Positions 54,290 through 62,133 of a DNA stretch of 64,000 nt are shown in pieces. Position 1 is the first letter of the stretch. The number at the start of each line of letters is the position of its first letter. The notes under the pieces are model-generated. The model was not told the origin of the DNA. It saw only the letters and a program-made list of their open reading frames with translations, and searched no databases. The position numbers and the translations under genes were made by a program. The DNA lies in NCBI GenBank assembly GCA_025656455.1, contig JAHXHS010000007.1, forward strand, positions 62,001-126,000, given 5' to 3'. The DNA is from Candidatus Thiodiazotropha sp. (ex Epidulcina cf. delphinae). Its GTDB lineage: Bacteria > Pseudomonadota > Gammaproteobacteria > Chromatiales > Chromatiaceae.

Positions 54290-54467
54290 GCCGCGAATGG
54301 ACGCCAATCACCGCAAATTCACCGCAAATAGTTTTACGGCTCGCCCGTAGGTCACGTTGCGCAGCTACGTGACACCCCCCATGAGTCAGGTAGCCGGGTT
54401 AATAAAGGGACAGGCTGGCACACAGAGAAATTAGCGGGTATTTGCGGTGATTGGCGTCCATTGGCGG
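54290..54467. repeat. 178-bp inverted-repeat element, family 1, with family 2 insert
   Basis: Arms at 54290-54318 and 54440-54467 (GCCGCGAATGGACGCCAATC against its near-perfect complement) belong to the family found at 17281, 24564 and 30074. Inside, at 54344-54396, lies a truncated copy of the double-hairpin family 2 whose complete copy is at 22726. The element fills the gap between the convergent 20-haem cytochrome and permease genes. Confidence 0.78.
54344..54396. repeat. Double-hairpin repeat, family 2, truncated copy
   Basis: CCCGTAGGTCACGTTGCGCA and the following GTGACACCCCCC..GAGTCAGGTAGCCG match the copy at 22723-22777; the second hairpin's right side and the outer right arm are missing. 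It sits inside a family 1 element. Confidence 0.75.
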
Positions 54468-54509
54468 CTTATGCTTTGACAACTTATGTTGACGCACCGA
54501 CCCGCCCTG

Positions 54510-55820
54510 TCAGGCGCTTAGAAAGAGATCGAAAAAGAACCAATAGACGACGCTGGCCAGGAGCAATCCGAAAAACATCACCGGCATGCCGGTGCGTATC
54601 CATTGCATGGGGGTGATCCTGGCTTCGGGTATGCCGCTTTTTTCGGATTCGCTGACGGCGATGATGTTGGCGGTGGCGCCGAGATGGGTGCCGTTGCCCC
54701 CCAAGCCGACACCCAGCGCCAACGCCCACCAGAGCGGTGCGCTATTCACCCCGCTACTCTCAAGACCCAGGATGATCGGTATCATGGTGACGGTGAACGG
54801 AATGTTGTCGATCACGGCGCTGAGGATTGCCGCGATCCACATCAACAGCAGACCGGTCAGTAACAGCATTGCCGGATCTTTCGCCAGTTTCGCCAATTCA
54901 TGACCGAACAGATCGAGCAGGCCTGAGGACTCCACGCCACCAACGATCATAAAAAGTCCGACGAAGAAAAACAGCACCGACCAGTTGACCGAACCGAACA
55001 GCTCTTCCATGTCGGGACGCAGCAGCAACAGGGCAAGGATCAGTCCGACAAAGGCGGCATAGGCCGGCAGCAGATGCAGGGTGTGATGAATAAAGAACAG
55101 CACCACCACCACGCCGAGGGAGAATAGGATTCGCTTCAATCCCTTGACATCCTTGATGGCATGGGTCGCCACCAGGGTCTTTGGGTCCCTCCCGCCTTCG
55201 GTGAGTTGGCGGCGAAACAGAAACAGCATCAGGCCAACGGTGCCGAGCCACACCACCAGCACCGGCAACCCCATGTGGATCAGGAAGTTGTTGAAACTGA
55301 TGCCGGCGGCGCTGCCGATCATCAGATTGGGCGGGTCGCCCACCAGGGTGGCGGCGCCGCCGATATTGGAGAGCATCGCCTCCGCCATCAGATAGGGCAT
55401 GGGATTGATCATGAGCAGACGGCAGATCAACACCGTCAACGGGGCGAACACGATCACGGTGGTGACGTTGTCGAGGATCATACTGATCAGGCTCACCGCC
55501 AGACTGAGATAGATCAGCAACAGTTTTGGGTTGCCCATCGCCCAGTGGGTGATATGCACGGCGGCAAAGTCAAAGGCGCCGGTGGGACGCAGCAGGGCCA
55601 CCAGCATCATCATCGCGGCAAGCAACAGGATGGTGTTGCCGTCCACTGCCATGATCGCCGCCGCCTGGGAGTAGAATCCCATCCACATGCCGACGCCGAT
55701 CATCAACATCGCACCGAACATGGCGGCGGTTGTCCGGTGCAGCCGCTCGGAGAAAATCAGCACATAGGCTAGCACCAATACAGCGGCCGAAGTCCACATC
55801 TCCAGGGTGATATGCTCCAT
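54510..55820 (-). CDS. ArsB/NhaD/SLC13-type ion permease, second copy
   Basis: A 436-residue polytopic membrane protein, paralogue of the permease at 1066-2409 with the same motif order: DNVTTVIVFAP, NIGGAATLVGDPPNLMIGSA, SAVIDNIPFTVTMIPII and GGNGTHLGATANI. About eleven membrane segments. Substrate (Na+/H+ exchange or an oxyanion) cannot be decided from sequence. The gene follows a CBS-protein gene by 12 bp, repeating the permease-CBS association at the left end of the window, which strengthens the idea that the CBS protein controls transport. Confidence 0.85.
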   Translation of the reverse strand: MEHITLEMWTSAAVLVLAYVLIFSERLHRTTAAMFGAMLMIGVGMWMGFYSQAAAIMAVDGNTILLLAAMMMLVALLRPTGAFDFAAVHITHWAMGNPKLLLIYLSLAVSLISMILDNVTTVIVFAPLTVLICRLLMINPMPYLMAEAMLSNIGGAATLVGDPPNLMIGSAAGISFNNFLIHMGLPVLVVWLGTVGLMLFLFRRQLTEGGRDPKTLVATHAIKDVKGLKRILFSLGVVVVLFFIHHTLHLLPAYAAFVGLILALLLLRPDMEELFGSVNWSVLFFFVGLFMIVGGVESSGLLDLFGHELAKLAKDPAMLLLTGLLLMWIAAILSAVIDNIPFTVTMIPIILGLESSGVNSAPLWWALALGVGLGGNGTHLGATANIIAVSESEKSGIPEARITPMQWIRTGMPVMFFGLLLASVVYWFFFDLFLSA

Positions 55821-55832
55821 GACGGTCTCGAT

Positions 55833-56291
55833 CTACTCGATACAGCACTCTTTGGTAACCACCGCCTTGGCAATGCTCATTCGGGTGATGACCCCCTGGT
55901 ATTCGTCCCCCTCCGTCACAAACAGATACCCGGTGTTGTACTGCTCCATGATCGCTAGCGCCTTGACCGCTTGAAAATTGGCCGATAAGCGGATGGCGTC
56001 GGGAAAGATATAGTTGTCCACCGGTTGCGCCATCAGTTCATCCGCCTTCATGTGGGGAAAATCGAGGTGCTCGATATCGTCTCCGAGGAGATGGGCGCCG
56101 TGGATGATGTCCTCCGGAATGCAGCACAACAGAAACAGGTGCCTGACAGAGAAACGCCCGCTGAGATTTCCCTCGGCGTCGACGAATGGAATGCCAGGCA
56201 CATCTTTTTCGACGCACTCTCTCATTACTTCACCGATGGTCATGCCCGGCCTTGCGACCTTGGTGGGGATGGATATGTGTTTGATCTTCAT
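55833..56291 (-). CDS. CBS-domain protein linked to second permease
   Basis: A 152-residue CBS protein (halves about 10-60 and 95-145: NTGYLFVTEGDEYQGVITRM), paralogous to that at 2419-2913. ATG 56291 overlaps the stop of the TtcA-type gene by 4 bp (ATGA), so the longer upstream frame is not used. The permease gene follows. Inferred role: nucleotide-sensing regulator of the permease. Three cysteines or cysteine pairs (LLCCIP, KECCIE) are present but their meaning is not known. Confidence 0.78.
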   Translation of the reverse strand: MKIKHISIPTKVARPGMTIGEVMRECVEKDVPGIPFVDAEGNLSGRFSVRHLFLLCCIPEDIIHGAHLLGDDIEHLDFPHMKADELMAQPVDNYIFPDAIRLSANFQAVKALAIMEQYNTGYLFVTEGDEYQGVITRMSIAKAVVTKECCIE

Positions 56292-57022
56292 GGCGGCGTC
56301 TCGTCCATCAAGGGTTTCATGGCATGCAGCATATTGGCGAAAAGGTGCCGGTTTTGGCGCTCTTCCCCGGCCAGCAGCCGTTTCATATAGGCTCGCCGGG
56401 TCGGCGCGGTAAAACAGGCCGGACAACTGTCGGGGATGATCGGCAGACCGGCTTCAACGGCAAAGGCGCCGGTCTGGGTCTCGCGGCAATAGACCAGTGG
56501 TCGGATAATGCGGATATCCCCCGCGTCGTTGAGATAGTGCGCCTTCATGGTGCGTAGTTGTCCGCCATGGAACAGGGAGATCAGCAGGCTCTCCGCCAGA
56601 TCATCCAAATGTTGCGCAAGCGCCAATACATTGTAGCCCTCCCGGCGGCAGGTGGTATACATGATCCCCCGTTTCATGCGGGAGCAGTAGGCGCAGAAGG
56701 AGTCCCCCTGCATGCTCTTTTCGGCCTGCGCCATGATCGGTTGTTTGGCATAGTGCCAGGGCACGCCCAATGCGTTGTAGTAGCCCTTGAGGGGGGCGGG
56801 ATCGAAACCCTCGACCTCGGGGTCGACGGTGACCACCCCCAGATCGAACCTGACCGGGGCATAACTGCGTAAATGGCTGAGAATCTGCAGCAGGGAGAGG
56901 GAATCCTTGCCGCCGGAAACCCCGAGCAAGATGCGGTCCCCCTCACGGATCATATCGAAATCGGCGATTGCCTTGCCGACCTTGCGCAACAACGATTTGG
57001 GTGGTTTGGTGTAGTGAGTCAT
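56288..57022 (-). CDS. ttcA: tRNA 2-thiocytidine biosynthesis protein, TtcA family
   Basis: A 244-residue PP-loop ATPase. The pyrophosphate motif is SGGKDS (36-41); two CXXC pairs occur at Cys110/Cys113 (SFCAYCSRMKRG) and Cys200/Cys203 (DSCPACF), the ligands for the 4Fe-4S cluster used to thiolate C32 of some tRNAs. The blocks KAIADFDMIREGDRILL and IIRPLVYCRE match TtcA. It is shorter than E. coli TtcA (about 311 residues), mainly at the C terminus, so it may be a TtcA-like subfamily with a different substrate. ATG 57022 has no clear ribosome-binding site. Its stop overlaps the CBS gene. Confidence 0.85.
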   Translation of the reverse strand: MTHYTKPPKSLLRKVGKAIADFDMIREGDRILLGVSGGKDSLSLLQILSHLRSYAPVRFDLGVVTVDPEVEGFDPAPLKGYYNALGVPWHYAKQPIMAQAEKSMQGDSFCAYCSRMKRGIMYTTCRREGYNVLALAQHLDDLAESLLISLFHGGQLRTMKAHYLNDAGDIRIIRPLVYCRETQTGAFAVEAGLPIIPDSCPACFTAPTRRAYMKRLLAGEERQNRHLFANMLHAMKPLMDETPP

Positions 57023-57127
57023 CCGCGCATTGTGACATGAAGCCCGGATGTCGCCCAAGGAGTCGTTGCAATCGAACAGGCGATGACGCATCGTTACAGT
57101 TTCACCGATCATTAGGGGAGTCATGGC

Positions 57128-58051
57128 ATGGATATCTTCGTTCTGGTGTTGATGGTGTTCGCCATCGTTATTGTCGTGCTGGGCGCCAAGCGCGTACCCC
57201 AGGGAAACGAGTACACCGTAGAGCGTTTCGGACGCTATACCAAGACCCTGCGCCCCGGTCTCAATCTCATCGTGCCGTTGATCGACCAGATCGGCAAAAA
57301 GATGAACATGATGGAGCAGGTGCTCGATGTCCCGTCCCAGGAGGTGATCACCAAGGACAACGCCATGGTGACGGTGGACGGGGTGATCTTCTTTCAGGTG
57401 CTGGACGCTTCGCAGGCGGCCTATGAGGTCAACAATCTCTTCAGTGCGATCCTCAATCTCACCATGACCAACATCCGCACCGTGATGGGTTCCATGGATC
57501 TGGACCAACTGCTCTCTCAGCGCGACACGATCAACACTCAGTTACTGACGGTGGTGGATGACGCCACCACCCCCTGGGGGGTGAAAGTGACCCGTATCGA
57601 GATCAAGGATATCTCCCCCCCCAGAGACCTGGTCGACGCCATGGCCAGGCAGATGAAGGCAGAGCGCGAGAAGCGCGCTTCCATCCTGGAAGCGGAAGGA
57701 CAAAGACAGTCCGCCATTCTCAAGGCCGAGGGCGAGAAGCAGGCCGCCATCTTGGAGGCGGAGGGTGAAAAGGAGGCCGCCTTCCGTGAAGCCGAGGCCC
57801 GCGAACGTCTGGCGGGAGCAGAGGCTAAGGCGACCACCCTGGTGTCGGAGGCCATTGCCAAGGGGGATGTCAACGCCATCAACTACTTCGTCGCGCAGAA
57901 ATATACCGAAGCCCTGCAGCAGATCGCTTCGGCGGAGAACCAGAAGATCATCATGATGCCGTTGGAGGCCTCCAGTCTGATCGGCTCCGTGGCGGGAATC
58001 GGCGAGATCGCCAAGCAGGCGCTCAATCGGCAGGCGGGTGGAGAAGGTTGA
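57128..58051 (+). CDS. qmcA: SPFH/stomatin-like membrane protein QmcA
   Basis: A 307-residue protein with one N-terminal membrane helix (1-20), an SPFH/prohibitin-homology domain (about 22-180, [20 protein letters not shown]) and a helical coiled coil with the typical AEGE repeats (about 185-235, [20 protein letters not shown]). Such proteins build large ring or cage assemblies at membranes, often with NfeD partners and proteases such as FtsH. The NfeD-like gene overlaps its stop codon (TGATG). A standard, well-conserved pair. Confidence 0.92.
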   Translation: MDIFVLVLMVFAIVIVVLGAKRVPQGNEYTVERFGRYTKTLRPGLNLIVPLIDQIGKKMNMMEQVLDVPSQEVITKDNAMVTVDGVIFFQVLDASQAAYEVNNLFSAILNLTMTNIRTVMGSMDLDQLLSQRDTINTQLLTVVDDATTPWGVKVTRIEIKDISPPRDLVDAMARQMKAEREKRASILEAEGQRQSAILKAEGEKQAAILEAEGEKEAAFREAEARERLAGAEAKATTLVSEAIAKGDVNAINYFVAQKYTEALQQIASAENQKIIMMPLEASSLIGSVAGIGEIAKQALNRQAGGEG

Positions 58052-58497
58052 TGCAGTGGTTGACTCAACTCGATTACTGGCACTGGTTTATCCTTGCCGT
58101 GTTGCTGATGATCCTGGAGGTATTCTCCCCCGGCGCGTTTCTGCTGTGGATGGGATTGGCGGCCGGGGTGGTCGGGCTTCTGCTCCTGTTTCTTCCCGAT
58201 CTTGGCTGGCAGATGCAATTTCTTGCGTTCGCCCTCTTCAGTGTAGGGATTATCGTTGCGGTGCGCGCCTTCCTGCGGCGCAGGCCGATCGAGACCGACC
58301 AGCCTTATCTCAACCGCCGGGGCGAACAGTATCTGAATCGCATCTTTACCTTAAAGGAGCCTATCATTAACGGTGAGGGCAAGATTCATGTCGACGACTC
58401 CACCTGGAAGATCCATGGGGAGGATTGTCCGGCAGGCTCTCAGGTCAAGGTCACCGGGGTGCAGGGGGTGGTGTTGCTTGTCAGCCGTGACGACTGA
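58051..58497 (+). CDS. NfeD-like membrane protein (YbbJ type)
   Basis: A 148-residue protein with two or three membrane segments at the N terminus (about 10-75) followed by a small beta-barrel OB-fold (about 85-148, GEGKIHVDDSTWKIHGEDCP), the layout of NfeD1b proteins that partner stomatins. ATG 58051 overlaps the QmcA stop by one base and has GGAG upstream. Role: membrane-bound partner of QmcA, inferred from family and coupling. The following 233 bp contain no convincing gene. Confidence 0.9.
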   Translation: MQWLTQLDYWHWFILAVLLMILEVFSPGAFLLWMGLAAGVVGLLLLFLPDLGWQMQFLAFALFSVGIIVAVRAFLRRRPIETDQPYLNRRGEQYLNRIFTLKEPIINGEGKIHVDDSTWKIHGEDCPAGSQVKVTGVQGVVLLVSRDD

Positions 58498-58730
58498 GTA
58501 AGCTATCCTGTAGGTTATGAGCGAGCGATAGGATGTCAATCCATGCATATTATATGGAAACGGGACTCAAGATTCTTTGCTGTAATACCGATATGGCTTT
58601 ACGAGCCCGCAATGATTTTACCTGTTTGCGGGTCAATGTTTCGGGGATATGCAGGACCTCTCTCCTGTCAGTCAATGATACGAGGAATGCTGGCCAGGCT
58701 GACGGATTCCGGTAAACGAAGGCGGCAGAA

Positions 58731-59942
58731 ATGAAAACCACGGAATCGAAAGCGATTTTGTTCGTCGATAGTGACAGCAATCAGCTGAACTCGCTGAAGC
58801 GGACCCTGCACGACTACAAGGATCGTTGGCAGATGCATTTCATGAAAAATGCCCAGCAAGCCCTGGAGATGATGCAGCAGGTGCCCGTGGATATCGTTGT
58901 CAGTGAAACCCAGCTTGACGGCATGCCGGGCAGCGAACTGCTGAAGCTGTTTCAACTCCACTATCCCAGCACCACGCGCTTACTCTTCTCCGGCCAGGCA
59001 TTGCGCACACCGGCCCAGGAGGTGGTGCATCACGCCCACCAGTTCATTGCCAAACCCTGTGCCACGGAGATTTTGATTGCCAATCTGGAGCGGGTGTTCC
59101 ATATGCGCAGTCTGCTGAACAATCCACCTCTCGAAGAGTTGATCAGCAGTCTTGGCACCCTGCCGAGTCTACCCGGCGCTTATCAGCAGATGATTACCGC
59201 CTTGCAATCAGATGCCACTTCGGTGGCCGACATCGGCCGGATCGTGGCGCAGGACATAGGTATGTCCACCAAGGTGTTGCAGATGGTCAATTCGGCCTTC
59301 TTCGGGCTCCCGCAACAGATCGCCTCGCCGGAACATGCCGTCAGCCTATTGGGCATTGAGACCGTCACCAATCTGGCCCTTAGCGCCGGCATTTTTACCC
59401 AGCTCGACGAATCCGTGGTGGAGGAGTTTCAGTTGGAAGCCCTCTGGCAACACAGTCTGGTCATTACCGGCCTGGTGCGGCGTCTGGCGCCGGCCGCTGG
59501 CCTGAATCGTCAACAAAGCGAGATCCCGGTCTTGGCAGGTTTGCTGCATGATCTGGGCAAGCTGGTTCTTGCAGCAAAGGATACCGGCGAGTACCGGCGC
59601 ATCGTTCACCAGGCCGAACATGATGGGACTCCGTTGTATGAGGTGGAGGCCGAATCCCTATGGTGCAGCCATGCCACTATCGGCGCCTATTTGATGGGAC
59701 TGTGGGGACTGCCCTTCCCGGCGGTGGAGGCGGTGGCCCTGCACCATTCCCATGAGAGGCAGACACTGGAGCGTGTCGATTGCCTTGTGGTCTACGCAGC
59801 CAATCTGCTGGCTCACCGGTTTACCGATGAGATGCATCGATCCTATTATGGCGCGGAACGGCTCCAAGCCCTGCTATCCCCGACGGAATTTGAGCGCTGG
59901 ACAGGCATCGCCGAAGAGTATTTCGATGGAAAAGCCGCCTGA
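58731..59942 (+). CDS. Receiver-HDOD protein with Glu in place of the phospho-Asp
   Basis: A 403-residue protein: a receiver-like domain (7-125) and an HDOD domain (about 137-335; LPSLPGAYQQMITAL and LLGIETVTNLALSAG are typical). In the receiver the acidic pocket reads FVDSD, but the phospho-acceptor position is Glu59 (DIVVSETQLDG), so it cannot be phosphorylated in the normal way and may be locked in an active-like state. HDOD proteins act in chemotaxis, motility and c-di-GMP-type regulation without known enzyme activity. The next gene overlaps it by 17 bp. Confidence 0.87.
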   Translation: MKTTESKAILFVDSDSNQLNSLKRTLHDYKDRWQMHFMKNAQQALEMMQQVPVDIVVSETQLDGMPGSELLKLFQLHYPSTTRLLFSGQALRTPAQEVVHHAHQFIAKPCATEILIANLERVFHMRSLLNNPPLEELISSLGTLPSLPGAYQQMITALQSDATSVADIGRIVAQDIGMSTKVLQMVNSAFFGLPQQIASPEHAVSLLGIETVTNLALSAGIFTQLDESVVEEFQLEALWQHSLVITGLVRRLAPAAGLNRQQSEIPVLAGLLHDLGKLVLAAKDTGEYRRIVHQAEHDGTPLYEVEAESLWCSHATIGAYLMGLWGLPFPAVEAVALHHSHERQTLERVDCLVVYAANLLAHRFTDEMHRSYYGAERLQALLSPTEFERWTGIAEEYFDGKAA

Positions 59943-61077
59943 AAAAGTCTTGATGGTCGATGATGACCGTAATCTACTCGACTCCTTTCGGCGGCAGTTT
60001 CGCAAGCGTTTGACGCTGGAAACCGCCACCAGCGGCGCCGACGGCGTACAGGCGGTGAGAGACGGCGGCCCCTTTGCGGTGGTCGTTTCAGACATGCAGA
60101 TGCCAAACATGAACGGAGTGGAGTTTCTCTCCCAGGTGCGGACTATCTCTCCCAATACGGTGCGTATCATGCTCACCGGCAACGCCAACCTGGATGTCGC
60201 CATCGACGCGGTGAACGACGGCAATATCTTCCGTTTCATGAACAAGCCAGTGGAGACGGAGCAGTTCTACCAGACCATTTCCGACGGCATTCTGCAATAT
60301 CGCCTGATCACTTCTGAAAAGTTGCTGCTCAACAAGACACTGAAAGGCGCTGTGGACCTGTTGGCCGATATTCTCAGTATGGTAAATCCGACCGCCTTCA
60401 GCCAATCCTCACGCATAAAACGTCACGTCAGAACCATGGTCAACAGCCTGTCGCTGGAGGACGGTTGGCACTACGACCTGGCGGCGATGCTCTGTCAACT
60501 CGGTTACATCAGCCTGCCCGAAGAGCTTATCCAGAAGATTGCCGACGACACGGAACTGACCCATCAGGAGCATGAGTTATTCAACACCCACCCCGGCATG
60601 AGTGCGCGGCTGTTGAAACACATTCCCCGGCTGGAGATCGTCGCGGCGATGGTGGAACGGCAGAACAACAACGTCGGCAAGATCGAGTTCCAGGGAAAAC
60701 TCTCCAGCGATGACAAAGCCATCCTCGGCGGGCAGATATTGCGGGTAGCGATAGCCTATGATCAGTTGGTCAACAGAGGCATGGAGGAGGGAGAGGCGAT
60801 AAAACAGCTCAGGGCTGCTCCGGAAAAGTACGATCCCATTTTGGTCGAGACGCTCTCCCTGGGTTCGCAGCATCGAAAGGTGGAGATCCTCACCCTGCCC
60901 ATCGACCAGCTCGAACCGGGGTTTATCCTTGATCAGCCGATCCGGAGCCAGGGAGGGGCCCTGTTGGTCGCCAAGGGACAGACCCTTAGCCAGGCAGTGC
61001 TGTTGCGGCTGATTGCCGCGAAAGACAGCGGCATCGTTTCCGGTGCAGTCAGGGTGTTTCGAGTCACCCAGCAATGA
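59926..61077 (+). CDS. Response regulator with degenerate HD-GYP-like domain
   Basis: A 383-residue protein. The receiver (1-125) is intact: VDDD (11-14), Asp56 in VVVSDMQMPNMNG, Lys in FRFMNKPVE. The C-terminal part follows the RpfG/HD-GYP layout, but where LLHDIGK is expected it reads MLCQLGYISLP, and where the HHExxDGxGYP block is expected it reads ERQNNNVGKIEFQG. The metal ligands are thus gone, so c-di-GMP hydrolysis is unlikely; a binding or adaptor role is inferred. ATG 59926 lies inside the previous gene; the overlap indicates coupled expression. Confidence 0.85.
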   Translation: MEKPPEKVLMVDDDRNLLDSFRRQFRKRLTLETATSGADGVQAVRDGGPFAVVVSDMQMPNMNGVEFLSQVRTISPNTVRIMLTGNANLDVAIDAVNDGNIFRFMNKPVETEQFYQTISDGILQYRLITSEKLLLNKTLKGAVDLLADILSMVNPTAFSQSSRIKRHVRTMVNSLSLEDGWHYDLAAMLCQLGYISLPEELIQKIADDTELTHQEHELFNTHPGMSARLLKHIPRLEIVAAMVERQNNNVGKIEFQGKLSSDDKAILGGQILRVAIAYDQLVNRGMEEGEAIKQLRAAPEKYDPILVETLSLGSQHRKVEILTLPIDQLEPGFILDQPIRSQGGALLVAKGQTLSQAVLLRLIAAKDSGIVSGAVRVFRVTQQ

Positions 61078-61292
61078 GCGGTACCGAACTCAGGGAATCC
61101 ATGCGTGGACTCAGCGCAGGTGAGTGACCAGGTATATGATCTGCAGTGATCCTTTGCTTGCTTGGCGGCTTTGCGAGAGTCGATTATAGTCTTGATAGAT
61201 CCTGAAGCGCCTAAAATTGCACGCCAGTGAAATATTAGGTGCTGATTCCAGACCCGGTGGTCACGGCCGTAGCGGCCTTCAAGGAGAGTACA

Positions 61293-62093
61293 GTGAATCA
61301 TCTTGCCTCACTCAAATTGCAGCAATCGCAACAGATGGATGCCAGGTCGCCAGTCCTGCTCTACAATAAGGGCGACCACGAAATCTATTGGTTGAACAAT
61401 AACCAGCAGAGTGCCTTTCGTTGCAACACCTACCTTATCCGGGATGGGGAGGAATGCCTTCTGGTGGACCCCGGCGGCCGGCCCCATTTCCCGCTCGTCA
61501 GATCCCAAGTGGAGCAACTGCTGCCGACTGAAAGAGTCACGGGGATGATCATCTCCCATCAGGATCCGGACATTGCGGCCTCGATGGTTGACTGGCTTGC
61601 CCTGAATCCGCATATTCGCGTCTTTACCCACCCGCGCATGCACGTCCTGTTACCCCATTACGGGGTGGAGGATTACACGCTTTTTCTCGCTGAAACGCAT
61701 AGTGACTACACCTTTCCCTCGGAGTCCAGGCTCAAGTTCTTCGAAGCGCCTTTTCTTCATTCACCGGGAGCCATCGCCACCTACGATGATCAATCGAAGT
61801 TCCTTTTTACCAGTGATATTTGGGCCGCTGTGGATAGCGAGTGGCAGTTGATCGTAACGGAGTTTGAAAGTCACAAACCGAAGATGGACCTGTTTCATCT
61901 CGACTATATGGCCAACAACAGGGCGGCGAGGGGATTTGTGCAGACCATCGGGCATTTGCAGATCGAGGCGATACTGCCGCAGCACGGCAGTGTCATCACT
62001 TGTGAGGATGTGCCGAAGGCGTTGGATTACTTGAGGGAAATGAGATGCGGCGCCGATCTCTACTACGCCGATTTACCCGATGTATCACCTTGA
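61293..62093 (+). CDS. Stand-alone ODP-like MBL-fold di-iron protein
   Basis: A 266-residue metallo-beta-lactamase-fold protein without signal peptide. It resembles the ODP (oxygen-binding di-iron) domain of flavodiiron proteins: NTYLIRDGEECLLVDPGGRP, the metal motif MIISHQDPDIAAS (H-x-D-x-D variant of HxExD), FFEAPFLHSPGAIATYD, FLFTSDIWAA and AILPQHGSVI. There is no flavodoxin domain. GTG 61293 follows AAGGAGAG at 6 bp; the GTG at 61239 has none. ODP domains without flavodoxin are known as O2 or iron sensors in signalling; its place between response regulators and a haem kinase supports this. Confidence 0.8.
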   Translation: MNHLASLKLQQSQQMDARSPVLLYNKGDHEIYWLNNNQQSAFRCNTYLIRDGEECLLVDPGGRPHFPLVRSQVEQLLPTERVTGMIISHQDPDIAASMVDWLALNPHIRVFTHPRMHVLLPHYGVEDYTLFLAETHSDYTFPSESRLKFFEAPFLHSPGAIATYDDQSKFLFTSDIWAAVDSEWQLIVTEFESHKPKMDLFHLDYMANNRAARGFVQTIGHLQIEAILPQHGSVITCEDVPKALDYLREMRCGADLYYADLPDVSP

Positions 62094-62133
62094 GGGAGCA
62101 ATAACGTCAAACAGTATAGGACACCACGCTGAA

